A DNA stretch of 64,000 nt from Lewinella sp050633125 (GCF_050633125.1 NZ_JBOEFX010000001.1:46288-110287), one strand, 5' to 3'. Shown: positions 52,899-62,728, counted from the stretch's first letter. Numbers and translations are program-made. The notes: a model not told the origin generated them from the letters alone.

Positions 52899-53753
52899 AT
52901 GTCCGTCTACGCCATTTGTCCTTTTACTGTGGTTCCTGTGCGAACCAGTGCTGCCCATCGCTCCGAAATGGGATCTCAACTACTCTTTGGAGAAATGGTA
53001 GAGGTTATGGAGACAAAAGGTCGCCAGTGGACCAAAGTCCGCTGTCTTAACGATGACTACATTGGCTGGACACCAAGCAATCAGTTGAGGGACCTTAGTC
53101 CTGCTGAAACCCAAGATTTTCGTCGGAATTTTGCTTATTCGTTGGATCTTTTCCACAACCTTATGGGAACGGATGAGGCTTTGCCTATTACGCTTGGCTC
53201 TCGGTTGCCTTTCTTTGACGGGATGCGTTTTTCGCTAGGTACGCATGATTTCACCTTCAGCGGGCAGGCTGTTTTCCCGGAAGACATTCGGCAGAGTTCG
53301 GCGATGGTGATCAAGATTGCCCGCAAATTGCTCAATGCACCTTTCCTGTGGGGAGGGCGTACGGTTTTCGGGATTGATAGCCCAGCATTGGTGCAACTCG
53401 CTTTTCAGATTGCAGGTTATCAACTGCCTCGTACTGCTGAAATTCAGGTTAATCGTGGTGAAACTGTTGATTTTGTAGAACAGGCCATGCCGGGTGACAT
53501 TGCCTTTTTTGAAAATACACAAGGACGAATTACCCATTCTGGTATTTTACTTCCAGACAGCAAAATTATTCATGTCAATGAAAAAGTAAGAATTGATGCT
53601 GTCGATCACTATGGTATATTCAATTACCAGGAAGGTAAGTACACCCATCGGCTACGCGTCGTAAAGCGAATTTTTGCACCAGATAAGAACCTACCACCAG
53701 TAGTGCTACCGAAAAAGGAAGAACAGCCCATGAACCAGCAGGCGCTGTTCTGA
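52899..53753 (+). CDS. SH3-NlpC/P60-like protein with catalytic Cys replaced by Ser
   Basis: This 284-residue protein has an N-terminal SH3-like domain (about 3-65: VVPVRTSAAHRSEMGSQLLF, KVRCLNDDYIGWT) and an NlpC/P60 domain from about 135. The core reads FLWGGRTVFGIDSPALVQLA. In the family the segment is GIDCSGFVQ; here S161 stands where the catalytic Cys should be, followed by P-A instead of S-G. The His of ITHSGILL (H213) and a third polar residue (H225) are kept. No signal peptide is seen. It may be an inactive peptidoglycan-binding relative or a Ser variant. A DUF6688-like gene follows after 15 bp. Confidence 0.8.
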   Translation: MSVYAICPFTVVPVRTSAAHRSEMGSQLLFGEMVEVMETKGRQWTKVRCLNDDYIGWTPSNQLRDLSPAETQDFRRNFAYSLDLFHNLMGTDEALPITLGSRLPFFDGMRFSLGTHDFTFSGQAVFPEDIRQSSAMVIKIARKLLNAPFLWGGRTVFGIDSPALVQLAFQIAGYQLPRTAEIQVNRGETVDFVEQAMPGDIAFFENTQGRITHSGILLPDSKIIHVNEKVRIDAVDHYGIFNYQEGKYTHRLRVVKRIFAPDKNLPPVVLPKKEEQPMNQQALF

Positions 53754-53768
53754 AAATGTTCAAAATAG

Positions 53769-54830
53769 ATGGAAATCTTATTCGTCTTACCTGTTGTGCT
53801 CTTAGTTTTAATTGGTCTCTCGGTCGCCCTAGATTTCATGTATTACTGCATCAATGGCAAGCGCTTGTTTCGGCCTGTATTGTCGCGTACACTGGAAGTG
53901 CTTGTCGTTTTGGGCTTTCCGCTGTTGTATCTTGGTATTTTCGATTTTCAACAAGACAATGATTGCTGTAATGACAGTGCGGTCTTCTCTCCGGAACACC
54001 GCCTGACGGTCTATGTATGGATCGCGTTGAGCATGGCTGCTTTTTTCTACAGCGCCTTTCGTGAAAAACTCGCCCCACCTTTACTGGAGGTCGGTGTCAA
54101 TTGTTTGCTTTTGCTGGGGATCGTTCTTAATGTTTTTATTGCTTTTCAAGGGGTTCTGTTTCCTGTTACGCTGGGGCATGTACCCATTGTTTTACTTTTT
54201 CTCCTACTGCTTAGCGAAAATCAGAAAGCTGTTTTACAGCAAACGCAGGAGGATTTGTTCTCGGACGAGCATCCATTGACTGCTTGGGCCAACCACGTGC
54301 TGCGGCTGCCCGTTTGGGCAAAATACCCGGTGTTGATCATCATTTGTTTACCGGTTATACTGGTGGTTACGGCGATTTTGTTACTATTTGGGCAACAGCC
54401 AGATTCTAGTATACGGGCCTTCACCGAGACCTACAAACATGGCTTTTCGCAATGGGATTATATGTGCGATAATGTTCAGTGTGGCGGGCATTTTCTATGC
54501 TCTGTAGCTGCGCAAGGGCATCCAAATATTGTTCGACCAAAACGGCTTGGCGTGCGGCATGGGAAATTCATTATATGCAATCGCCAATTATTGATCGCCA
54601 ATGCTTTTGAAGATATAATCATGGAGCAATTTCCGTACCTACATCGTCTGATTCGCCGGAATTATAATCGTATTGGGGACTTAATTCACCGTTACTATTA
54701 TTGGTTTGAAAACAAGTATGTCTCCGATACGATTTACTATCTGATGAAGCCCTTAGAGTGGTGTTTCTGGATATACCTCTACCTCACTGACCGGCAGCCA
54801 GAGAATCGTATTGCGCGGCAGTATTTATAA
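53769..54830 (+). CDS. Membrane protein, DUF6688-like
   Basis: This 353-residue protein has about six hydrophobic segments in the first 220 residues (LPVVLLVLIGLSVALDF, LEVLVVLGFPLLYLGIF, LTVYVWIALSMAAFF and others). A soluble C-terminal part reads CGGHFLCSVAAQGHPNIVRP, KRLGVRHGKFIICNRQLLIA, NAFEDIIMEQFPYLHRLIR and MKPLEWCFWIYLYLTDRQPE. This pattern agrees with what I remember of DUF6688; the family has no known function. The conserved Cys/His residues before the C-terminal part could bind metal. It lies 15 bp after the NlpC/P60-like gene, probably in one operon. Confidence 0.65.
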   Translation: MEILFVLPVVLLVLIGLSVALDFMYYCINGKRLFRPVLSRTLEVLVVLGFPLLYLGIFDFQQDNDCCNDSAVFSPEHRLTVYVWIALSMAAFFYSAFREKLAPPLLEVGVNCLLLLGIVLNVFIAFQGVLFPVTLGHVPIVLLFLLLLSENQKAVLQQTQEDLFSDEHPLTAWANHVLRLPVWAKYPVLIIICLPVILVVTAILLLFGQQPDSSIRAFTETYKHGFSQWDYMCDNVQCGGHFLCSVAAQGHPNIVRPKRLGVRHGKFIICNRQLLIANAFEDIIMEQFPYLHRLIRRNYNRIGDLIHRYYYWFENKYVSDTIYYLMKPLEWCFWIYLYLTDRQPENRIARQYL

Positions 54831-54856
54831 TCTACCAAGGCAGTATTTACAAACGC

Positions 54857-55267
54857 TTAAATTTCACCTGCCATTGCTAAGATGATTTGAAACGCATCTG
54901 CTGGAATTGGCATCACTGACAAGCGCGGATTGCGTACAAGTCCAAGCTCTTGAAGCTCTTTTCTGGCCTTGATATCTTTCAAGCTGACACCTTTGGGTAA
55001 TCGCCGAACGGGTGTTAAATCTATCGCCGACCAATCGCCCTTTTCGGCAGTAGGGTCGGGATATGCTTCTGTAGTCACCTTTGCAATCCCAACAACTTCC
55101 AAACCTTGCCGACTATGGTAAAACAATACCTGGTCATCTACCGCCATCGCGCGGAGGTTGTTTCTCGCCTGGTAATTGCGTACGCCTTCCCACATGCCTG
55201 TTCCTTCTTTTTCAAGATCAGTAAAACTGTATTCCTCAGGCTCTGATTTTACCAACCAATAGTTCAT
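54857..55267 (-). CDS. EVE-domain protein (thymocyte nuclear protein 1-like)
   Basis: This 136-residue protein is a single EVE domain: MNYWLVKSEPEEYSFTDLEK, GMWEGVRNYQARNNLRAMAV, DQVLFYHSR, GIAKVTTEAYPDPTA and LVRNPRLSVMPIPADAFQII. The fold belongs to the PUA/YTH-like group and is thought to bind modified bases in DNA or RNA. The length is typical. It is convergent with the DUF6688-like gene. Confidence 0.92.
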   Translation of the reverse strand: MNYWLVKSEPEEYSFTDLEKEGTGMWEGVRNYQARNNLRAMAVDDQVLFYHSRQGLEVVGIAKVTTEAYPDPTAEKGDWSAIDLTPVRRLPKGVSLKDIKARKELQELGLVRNPRLSVMPIPADAFQIILAMAGEI

Positions 55268-55373
55268 TTTCTTGATTTTTAAGTGGAATAATTGATAAAC
55301 CTGTCAACGTTATTCAGGGAGCTCAACCAACAACCATCAACAAACAACCGAACGATCCAACCACCTAACCATT

Positions 55374-55907
55374 TCAAACCTTCCCCATCTTCCGTAAAAC
55401 CTCCCAAACGGTAATTCCTAGAGAAACAGATACATTAAGGGAGTGTTTGGTGCCAAATTGAGGAATCTCGAGCGCGCCATTGGCGGCATCCATCACTGAC
55501 TGGCTGACGCCATTTACTTCATTACCGAACACCAATGCTATAGGTGTATTACCCGTTGGTTGATAATCTTGAAGCCAAGTCCGTTCAGCAGCTTGTTCTA
55601 CTGCCCATATTTGATAGCCGGCTGCTTTTAGGCGACTAATAGCTTCTTCGACGGTTTCTGTATAGGTCCAATCTACCGCTTCGGTAGCTCCCAATGCCGT
55701 TTTTAGGATTTCACGATGCGGAGGCTGGGCGGTAATTCCACACAAGTAGACATGAGCCAAAGCAAAAGCATCAGCTGTTCGGAAAGCAGAGCCTACATTT
55801 AAAGCAGAGCGAACATTGTCTAATACCAAAGCAACAGGCTGCTTATCCTTATTCTGAAACTCAGCAATGCTGATCCGTTCTAGCTCTTCTAATTTTAATT
55901 TCCGCAT
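55374..55907 (-). CDS. SpoU-family RNA 2'-O-methyltransferase
   Basis: This 177-residue SPOUT protein shows motif 1 VALVLDNVRSALNVGSAFRT, motif 2 PIALVFGNEVNGVSQSVMDA and motif 3 LEIPQFGTKHSLNVSVSLGI. It has the catalytic domain only, without an extra RNA-binding domain, like small TrmL-type enzymes. The target RNA is not evident. It starts 4 bp after the GT-C-like gene, in a pyrG-GT-SpoU unit. Confidence 0.9.
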   Translation of the reverse strand: MRKLKLEELERISIAEFQNKDKQPVALVLDNVRSALNVGSAFRTADAFALAHVYLCGITAQPPHREILKTALGATEAVDWTYTETVEEAISRLKAAGYQIWAVEQAAERTWLQDYQPTGNTPIALVFGNEVNGVSQSVMDAANGALEIPQFGTKHSLNVSVSLGITVWEVLRKMGKV

Positions 55908-55911
55908 AGTT

Positions 55912-57315
55912 TTACTTACGATGGTAAATTTCTAAATGGACCCCCCGTTTCCGAAAGGTGAAAACAGGTGTCCAACTGGTTTGCAAAGTTAACAGCTCTT
56001 CATCAGAAAGGTCGTTCATGATATTTGTGTACCAGATGTATTGCAGTTGGTCAAGATCATAGGAAACAAGGCCTTCTTTCATATTATTGAGCATCCGCAA
56101 ATGCTGTTCACCAACTTCAGGAAACGCTGTGCCTACTGCTGATAAAGGGATTTTTTCTTGTTGCAAATACGCTAACCCTGCTTTTTTTGCTTCAAAATAG
56201 GGTTTATGTGCCAGTGAAGCATCCCAACCTTGAGCCATCTGATCGGGGTAAACCCAGAAATGACCACTTACTTGTCCTAGGAGTACAACAATGACCATTG
56301 CCGTTGCCCAGGTTTTATTTTGTACCTCTTTTATTACCAATAAAAACAGGTAAGCAACCATAAGGTATACAGGCAGTAAATAACGATGCTGCGATAGGCC
56401 CGGACTCACGAGCACAGGCAAGGCCAATGTAATACCCATGATGAGTAAAAGAATCGCCGCTCTTCTTATTGACTTGTTCCATACCCATCCAGTTTGCCAC
56501 CAACTCAGCATTAAAGCAATCACAACGAAAATGCGACCAAAGTCTAGGATTCGCCAAGCTACAATAGCCGCTTGCTTAATGATACTAAGCCCTCCCTGGC
56601 TTGCAAAACTTGCCGCCCACGGTGAATCCGGGTGGGTACCTACCCAGCCTTTGATTTGGTAGTGATATATAAGGTAGGCAAGTGCTACCAGCCCACCCGG
56701 TAAATAGGGGAGTAGTAGCTTGAAAGTAGCGAGTGGATGGTCTTTCTTGCTCCCATCTAGGTATAACAAGGAAAGTTGCCAAAGGAAGAGCCCGAAAGCA
56801 ACCATCATACCTCTAAGACTGGTCAGTCCCAACAGTAAAATGGCTATGCCTAACCAAATAGGTGTCTTCTTTAGGATACTATTGATTCCTAAAAAGAATG
56901 CACCTATCAATACAATGTCAGGACTGACCAAGCTGAGTTGCGCAACCAAAGTAGCGTCTAGTAGCAATACGCCTAGCGCTAAGGCTAAAGTGGCAAATCT
57001 AAACCCTATATCAAGTTTATTAACCAAACGGTATCCTTGCCACAGCACTAACCATATAAATGGAAACATGGCTAGGTGACTGACCAATAAGGTTTGCCCA
57101 AATAGCCTCCAGCAAGTAGCCAGGTAATACCCAAAAGCAGGGATGTGGCCACTGTCCATTTCATCCGGAAGTAATAGTGTGCTCAGCGGTTGATTATAAA
57201 ACCAATCGGCATGACGAGCACCCAATTGAATCGTATCCCAGAAGAAAGGTTCTCCAGCGACCAATAGGCTTATCCCTAGTGACAAAAACCCTGTTAACCA
57301 AAAATAGGTACGCAC
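55912..57315 (-). CDS. Polytopic membrane protein, GT-C glycosyltransferase-like
   Basis: The start is GTG at 57315, sharing its G with the pyrG stop (TAGTG). No ATG lies near, the next Met being about residue 53. The 467-residue protein has some 10-11 hydrophobic segments; FFWDTIQLGARHADWFY after the first helix places an acidic residue where GT-C enzymes have theirs. LSQHRYLLPVYLMVAYLFLL and the soluble C-terminus (about 375-467) also fit. It probably moves a sugar from a lipid carrier to an envelope acceptor, but neither is known. Confidence 0.65.
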   Translation of the reverse strand: MRTYFWLTGFLSLGISLLVAGEPFFWDTIQLGARHADWFYNQPLSTLLLPDEMDSGHIPAFGYYLATCWRLFGQTLLVSHLAMFPFIWLVLWQGYRLVNKLDIGFRFATLALALGVLLLDATLVAQLSLVSPDIVLIGAFFLGINSILKKTPIWLGIAILLLGLTSLRGMMVAFGLFLWQLSLLYLDGSKKDHPLATFKLLLPYLPGGLVALAYLIYHYQIKGWVGTHPDSPWAASFASQGGLSIIKQAAIVAWRILDFGRIFVVIALMLSWWQTGWVWNKSIRRAAILLLIMGITLALPVLVSPGLSQHRYLLPVYLMVAYLFLLVIKEVQNKTWATAMVIVVLLGQVSGHFWVYPDQMAQGWDASLAHKPYFEAKKAGLAYLQQEKIPLSAVGTAFPEVGEQHLRMLNNMKEGLVSYDLDQLQYIWYTNIMNDLSDEELLTLQTSWTPVFTFRKRGVHLEIYHRK

Positions 57316-58931
57316 TATTTTATTTTACGATATTCCTGTGCTGCTCGCACAAAACTTGCAAAAAGAGGGTGGGGGTTCTCTACCGTACTTTTGAGTTCGG
57401 GGTGAAATTGAACACCTACAAAATAGGGGTGTCCTTTCAGTTCTACGATCTCTACCAAGTCGGTAGCAGGGTTGATTCCTGTTGGTACCAATCCACCTTT
57501 CTCATATTGGGCTCGATATTGGTTGTTAAACTCATATCGATGACGATGACGTTCTGTAATGGAGAGGCTGCCATAGGCTTTACTTGATTTGGAATTACGC
57601 CTCAAGTTGCAATCATAAGACCCCAGACGCATAGTGCCGCCCATTTGGGTAACATCTTTCTGATCAGACATTAAGTGAATAACGGGATTGGGAGTATTAG
57701 GGCTAACTTCCGTAGAAGAGGCTTGTTCCAACTGAAGGACGTTACGACCAAATTCAACTACGCAACACTGCATTCCCAAGCAAATTCCAAAGAAGGGGAT
57801 GTTGTTCTCACGCACATGGCGAATTGCCCGGATTTTTCCTTCAATACCTCTTTCTCCAAAGCCAGGAGCTACCAAAATACCATCGAGGTCTCTAAGCGCT
57901 TTGGCTACACTTTTCATATCGCCTTCCAGTTGCTCAGAATGAATGGGAATAACACTAACCTTACATTCGTTAATAGCACCGGCATGTACAAAAGCCTCGT
58001 GGATAGATTTGTAGGCATCTTGTAATTCATTGTATTTGCCTACCAATCCTATTCTTGCTTCAGAAGAAGGGTTTTTTAGTTTGCCCAGGAACTCTTTCCA
58101 CCGAGAAAGGTCAGGTTCTTTGCGATCTTGAAGCCTCAGTTTACGAATAACAGTCGTATCCAACTGTTCTTTAAGCATAAGTAATGGAACATCGTAAATG
58201 GTTTCCGCATCACGCGCTTCAATAACAGAGCCTACTTCGACATTACAAAACAGGGCCAACTTCCGTCGGATTTCCATCGTAATGGGATACTCTGTACGGC
58301 ATACCAAAATATCCGGTTGGATACCTGATTGGAGCAGTTGTTTTACCGAGTGTTGGGTAGGTTTAGTTTTTAACTCCTTAGCAGCACTTAAATAAGGAAT
58401 CAAGGTCAGGTGAACCACCAGGCAATTATCAGTACCTAGTTCCCACCTCATTTGGCGTAAAGCTTCTATATAAGGTAGTGACTCAATATCACCTACCGTT
58501 CCGCCAAGTTCCGTGATGACGATGTCATATTCTTGGGTGCTTCCCAAAAGTTGTACACGGCGCTTAATCTCATCTGTAATGTGGGGAATCACCTGAACGG
58601 TTTTTCCTAAATAATCCCCTGCTCGCTCTTTGTTGATTACCGTTTGGTAAATCCTACCAGTGGTAACATTATTAGCTTGAGAAGTAGGAACATTTAAAAA
58701 ACGTTCGTAATGCCCGAGATCCAGATCTGTTTCGGCACCATCATCTGTAACGAAGCATTCGCCATGCTCATAAGGATTAAGCGTGCCCGGGTCTACATTG
58801 AGATAAGGGTCAAACTTTTGGATGGTGACAGAGAAGCCTCTGGCTTGCAGGAGTTTGGCTAGCGAAGCGGCAATAATGCCTTTGCCTAGGGAAGAAGTAA
58901 CCCCGCCCGTAACGAAAATATACTTGGTCAT
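57315..58931 (-). CDS. pyrG: CTP synthase
   Basis: This 538-residue protein starts MTKYIFVTGGVTSSLGKGII, the ATP-binding start of PyrG. DPYLNVDPGTLNPYEHGECF, ELGGTVGDIESLPYIEALRQ and LRLQDRKEPDLSRWKEFL lie in the synthase domain. The glutaminase domain has APGFGERGIEGKIRAIRHVR, FFGICLGMQCCVVEFGRNVL (nucleophile Cys) and GVQFHPELKS (His-Glu). UTP + Gln + ATP gives CTP. The length is normal. It heads the pyrG-GT-SpoU operon. Confidence 0.97.
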   Translation of the reverse strand: MTKYIFVTGGVTSSLGKGIIAASLAKLLQARGFSVTIQKFDPYLNVDPGTLNPYEHGECFVTDDGAETDLDLGHYERFLNVPTSQANNVTTGRIYQTVINKERAGDYLGKTVQVIPHITDEIKRRVQLLGSTQEYDIVITELGGTVGDIESLPYIEALRQMRWELGTDNCLVVHLTLIPYLSAAKELKTKPTQHSVKQLLQSGIQPDILVCRTEYPITMEIRRKLALFCNVEVGSVIEARDAETIYDVPLLMLKEQLDTTVIRKLRLQDRKEPDLSRWKEFLGKLKNPSSEARIGLVGKYNELQDAYKSIHEAFVHAGAINECKVSVIPIHSEQLEGDMKSVAKALRDLDGILVAPGFGERGIEGKIRAIRHVRENNIPFFGICLGMQCCVVEFGRNVLQLEQASSTEVSPNTPNPVIHLMSDQKDVTQMGGTMRLGSYDCNLRRNSKSSKAYGSLSITERHRHRYEFNNQYRAQYEKGGLVPTGINPATDLVEIVELKGHPYFVGVQFHPELKSTVENPHPLFASFVRAAQEYRKIK

Positions 58932-59156
58932 GAATTATATTGAAGACGCTGAAAAACGATTACGGGACACAAAGTTAGATAAAATGCTACAGACTGTCGG
59001 CCCCAAGAAGAAACTACTTTTCTATTCTTCCTATATATTTATCAAAGTACATTAATTTCACGGGCCGTGAACCAAAAGTAATATCCGGATATTACGTTAC
59101 GAGAGTGCACAGCATCTGTAAACCTTCAATTTCTAACTATTTACTACTTGTACTGT

Positions 59157-62100
59157 ATGTTAAAAAACGCAACAATTCTAGGGCTGGCAATACTACTAAG
59201 CTGCCAAATGCTTATGGCCCAAGTTGATCGACCACTAGAAGTGGCAGACCAACACCTACAAACAAATTATGACAACTTGGGCCTTACGGCCAGAGATGTT
59301 GCCAATTACCAAGTAAGTAGCAAGGTTGTCACCAAGCACAATAAGCTGACCCATGTTTATTTGCAACAGTTACATTTGGACATTCCTGTTCATAATGCTA
59401 TTCTGAATCTAAACATTTTAGCTGATGGCAGAATGCTTAGTTTAGGGAATCGCTTCGTGCCGGACCTGTCTAATAAGGTGAATGCTAGTGAAGCAGGGAT
59501 TACACCAGCACAAGCCGTAACCGCAGTGCAAACTTATTTTGGCCTACCAATAGATGGTGGTCTGAAGTTAGTTGAGCAAACTAACCCACGTGAATTTGTT
59601 TTTGACCATGATGGCTTGGCTTTAGAACCGATCAAAGTCAGCTTAATGTATCAGCCATTGAACGAGCAAGTTCGCTTGGTTTGGAATGTAGATTATTACG
59701 AAACAACGGCTAATCACTGGTGGATGGCTCGGGTAGATGCCCTTACTGGCGAAATGCTGGATTATCATGATCAAGTAGTTCACTGTGAGTTTGACCATCC
59801 TGCGCACGAAGAGTGCCCGGAGGATAAGGTAAGTGTACCTGCTGTATTCTCCTTTTTAACAGGCCCAGGTGATGAAGGAAGTTACCGTGCGTTTCCACTT
59901 TATACAGAAAGTCCCAATCATGGCCCACGGGAGCTATTGGTTGACCCTGCCGATGAGGTAGCTTCTCCTTTTGGTTGGCATGATGTCGATGGCGAAGAAG
60001 GCCATGAGTATACCATCACACGAGGTAACAATGTACATGCCTACCACGATATTTATAGCCAGAATGAGTCCATTGGAGGTGAACCTGATGGAGGTGATTC
60101 TCTGTGTTTTGATTTTCCATTAGACCTTAGTCTTAGCCGCCCTTATTCGCAGCTGGATGCGGCTACAACCAACCTGTTTTATTGGAATAACCTCATTCAT
60201 GATGTTATGTATCAATATGGGTTTGATGAAGAATCGGGCAATTTTCAGATGAATAACTATGATCGTGGCGGTGATGATGGCGACTACGTACGAGCAGAGG
60301 CGCTTGATGGTAATGGAACAGGAAATGCTAACTTCGCCACCCCTAATGATGGAGGACGCCCTCGGATGCAAATGTATCTTTGGGGAGGTAGTCTACCTAA
60401 TCTTCCTCTGCCATTCCTGCAAGTAACAGCACCTGAATCAGTTCAAGGGAGTTACGAATTTGTACAGGGCGACTTTGGTAGTGACCTGCCTAATGGTTCC
60501 TTAGAGTTAGAAGTCGTTCTTGTAAGTGACACCATCGGTGTAAGTAGTGATGCTTGCGAACCTATCATAAATGGTGACGAGCTAATTGGTAAAATTGCTA
60601 TGATTGACCGTGGAGATTGTGGGTTTGGTGGAAAAGCATTGGCTGCTCAGGAAGCAGGAGCAGTAGCAGTGATGATCTGTAACAATATCGGCGAACCCAT
60701 CTTTGAGATGAATGGTGGTGTCGCTGGTGATCAGGTGGATATTCCAACCTTTATGGTCAGCCTTCAGGATTGTAATGTGTTAAAAATGGCATTACCTGGT
60801 GTAATGCTCCAATTAACAGCAATGTTTGTGGATGTCCCACAGCCTGGCCCTTCTGGCTTAGATAGTGATTTTGACAATGGGGTAATTGTTCACGAATATG
60901 GACACGGTATCTCTAATCGCCTTACGGCTGGCCCTAATCAGGGTGGATGTCTATCTACGAATCAACAGCCAGAACAAGCTGGTGAAGGATGGAGTGACTT
61001 TTTTGCTTTAACGATGACTACCACCTCTGCTGATTTTGCGGAAGATGCTCGTGGTATTGGCACTTATGTTAGTGGTGAGCCAATTACCGGCGGTGGTATC
61101 CGGCCCTTCCCTTATTCTCGGGATATGACCATTGATCCTCATACTTATGCTGATGTTGCTACTGCTACTGTACCTCACGGCGTTGGCTCAGTATGGTGCG
61201 TGATGATATGGGATATGTACTGGAACCTGGTTGATGAATACGGTTTTGATGATGACCTATACAATGGAACCGGTGGCAATAATATTGCTGTTCAGTTGGT
61301 GATGGATGGCTTGAAATTACAGCCTTGTAATCCCGGCTTCATCGAAGCTAGGGATGCTATCCTGGAAGCAGACGAAGCCAATAACGGTGGTGTTAACCGT
61401 TGTTTGATCTGGGAAACCTTTGCTCGTCGTGGCCTGGGAGTTAGTGCAACGGTAGGAGTGGAAGCTTTCGACAAGCCTGATACCTGTCCGCCAGCTTATC
61501 GTGTGACTAAAACCGCCGTTGCTGAAGCTTTTGCTGGTGATGTTATCACTTACCAGCTTGATATCGTGAATGGTCGTACTAATGGCATCACTGATGCTGT
61601 TGTAATTGATCAACTTCCTGAAGGAACGACACTGGTAGATGGTAGCTCTGATTGTGACCTTACGGTAGAAGATGGGGTCTTGATGATCAGTTTAGGGGAT
61701 GCGGCTAGTGGACAAGCTTTCACATGTACTTACCAATTGCAAACAGACGATGCTGAAGGTACTTATCCTGTCTTTGAAGATATGATTTCAGGCGCCAGTA
61801 ACTGGGATTTTACCAGCCCTATTTCTAGTACTACTTGGCAACTACGTCTCAATAACACCAATACTGGATTAGTGTCTTTCTTTGCACGTAGTGTAGAAGA
61901 AGTGAGTGATCAACTTCTGGTCCTAGAGGAACCCGTATTTCTTGATGGCTTGAATCCTGGATTGGTCTTTTATCACCAGTACAGTACTGAAGTAGATGTT
62001 GATGGCGGGGTTGTAGAAATTTCCATCAACGGTGGAGCGGATTGGGAAGATGTCGGTGCCGATAACTTTATCGAAAATGGCTATGATAGTGAGTTAGAGT

Positions 62101-62642
62101 CGGGGTCTGGTAATCCATTGAGTGGTCGCCCTGCTTTTAATGGTACAAATGGTAGTGAGTTTATTCGTTCTGTCGTAGATCTTACGGCTTATGCCGGAGA
62201 AACGGTACTGATTCGCTTCCGTTTTGGATCAAATGACAGCAATGCTCGCGAAGGTTGGTACGTAGATGATATTTCTCTGATGGGCAATCTGGTCACAGTT
62301 GCCAATACTGCTTGTACAGATAATGGCGGTGAAGAGTTATGTAGCTCTGTAATTACGATCCTTAATGGGATCATTGAGTCAACAGAGAACTTGGTGCAAG
62401 ATCTACCATTAAGCTTGTTCCCAAACCCTACTGCCGGTCAGTTTGTACTCAGTTTGCCTCAGCCAATGACCAAGCGGGTAGATGTGCAAATTCGTAGTAT
62501 AGAAGGTCGCTTACTAGAAAGCTTCCAGTATGACAACTTCTACCGCGAAACTTTAGATATGGGTTATCTATCTGCTGGAGTTTATATCCTTCAATTCCGA
62601 ACGGAGGAAGGCTTGACTACTCGCCGTTTGATAATGGAGTAA
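59157..62642 (+). CDS. Secreted M36 (fungalysin-type) metalloprotease with PA, DUF11 and T9SS domains
   Basis: The start is the ATG at 59157 (MLKNATILGLAILLSCQMLM, signal peptide). The 1161-residue protein has an FTP-like propeptide, an M36 catalytic region with VIVHEYGHGISNRL (HExxH from about residue 579) and the third ligand in EQAGEGWSDFFAL. A PA domain is inserted before the active site (about 420-560: IAMIDRGDCGFGGKALAAQE, AGAVAVMICNN). A DUF11-like domain (about 785-860: AFAGDVITYQLDIVNGRTNG), a jelly-roll domain with GWYVDDISLMG and a T9SS sorting domain (LFPNPTAGQFVLSLP) follow. It is an extracellular protease of the nutrient-scavenging type. Confidence 0.93.
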   Translation: MLKNATILGLAILLSCQMLMAQVDRPLEVADQHLQTNYDNLGLTARDVANYQVSSKVVTKHNKLTHVYLQQLHLDIPVHNAILNLNILADGRMLSLGNRFVPDLSNKVNASEAGITPAQAVTAVQTYFGLPIDGGLKLVEQTNPREFVFDHDGLALEPIKVSLMYQPLNEQVRLVWNVDYYETTANHWWMARVDALTGEMLDYHDQVVHCEFDHPAHEECPEDKVSVPAVFSFLTGPGDEGSYRAFPLYTESPNHGPRELLVDPADEVASPFGWHDVDGEEGHEYTITRGNNVHAYHDIYSQNESIGGEPDGGDSLCFDFPLDLSLSRPYSQLDAATTNLFYWNNLIHDVMYQYGFDEESGNFQMNNYDRGGDDGDYVRAEALDGNGTGNANFATPNDGGRPRMQMYLWGGSLPNLPLPFLQVTAPESVQGSYEFVQGDFGSDLPNGSLELEVVLVSDTIGVSSDACEPIINGDELIGKIAMIDRGDCGFGGKALAAQEAGAVAVMICNNIGEPIFEMNGGVAGDQVDIPTFMVSLQDCNVLKMALPGVMLQLTAMFVDVPQPGPSGLDSDFDNGVIVHEYGHGISNRLTAGPNQGGCLSTNQQPEQAGEGWSDFFALTMTTTSADFAEDARGIGTYVSGEPITGGGIRPFPYSRDMTIDPHTYADVATATVPHGVGSVWCVMIWDMYWNLVDEYGFDDDLYNGTGGNNIAVQLVMDGLKLQPCNPGFIEARDAILEADEANNGGVNRCLIWETFARRGLGVSATVGVEAFDKPDTCPPAYRVTKTAVAEAFAGDVITYQLDIVNGRTNGITDAVVIDQLPEGTTLVDGSSDCDLTVEDGVLMISLGDAASGQAFTCTYQLQTDDAEGTYPVFEDMISGASNWDFTSPISSTTWQLRLNNTNTGLVSFFARSVEEVSDQLLVLEEPVFLDGLNPGLVFYHQYSTEVDVDGGVVEISINGGADWEDVGADNFIENGYDSELESGSGNPLSGRPAFNGTNGSEFIRSVVDLTAYAGETVLIRFRFGSNDSNAREGWYVDDISLMGNLVTVANTACTDNGGEELCSSVITILNGIIESTENLVQDLPLSLFPNPTAGQFVLSLPQPMTKRVDVQIRSIEGRLLESFQYDNFYRETLDMGYLSAGVYILQFRTEEGLTTRRLIME

Positions 62643-62685
62643 GCAGAAAGGAAAACTAATTGTGAAAGCAATTAGTAAAAAAAAT

Positions 62686-62728
62686 AAGGTGTTTGATAGG
62701 TGTATTTACTTATCGAACACCTTTTTTT
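62686..62728 (+). terminator. Rho-independent terminator after the M36 protease gene
   Basis: AAGGTGTTTGATA pairs with TATCGAACACCTT (one G-T wobble) around a 12-nt loop, followed by T-rich sequence. A smaller hairpin, CTAATTG/CAATTAG, precedes it. The rest of the gap to 62920 shows nothing I recognise. Confidence 0.85.
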
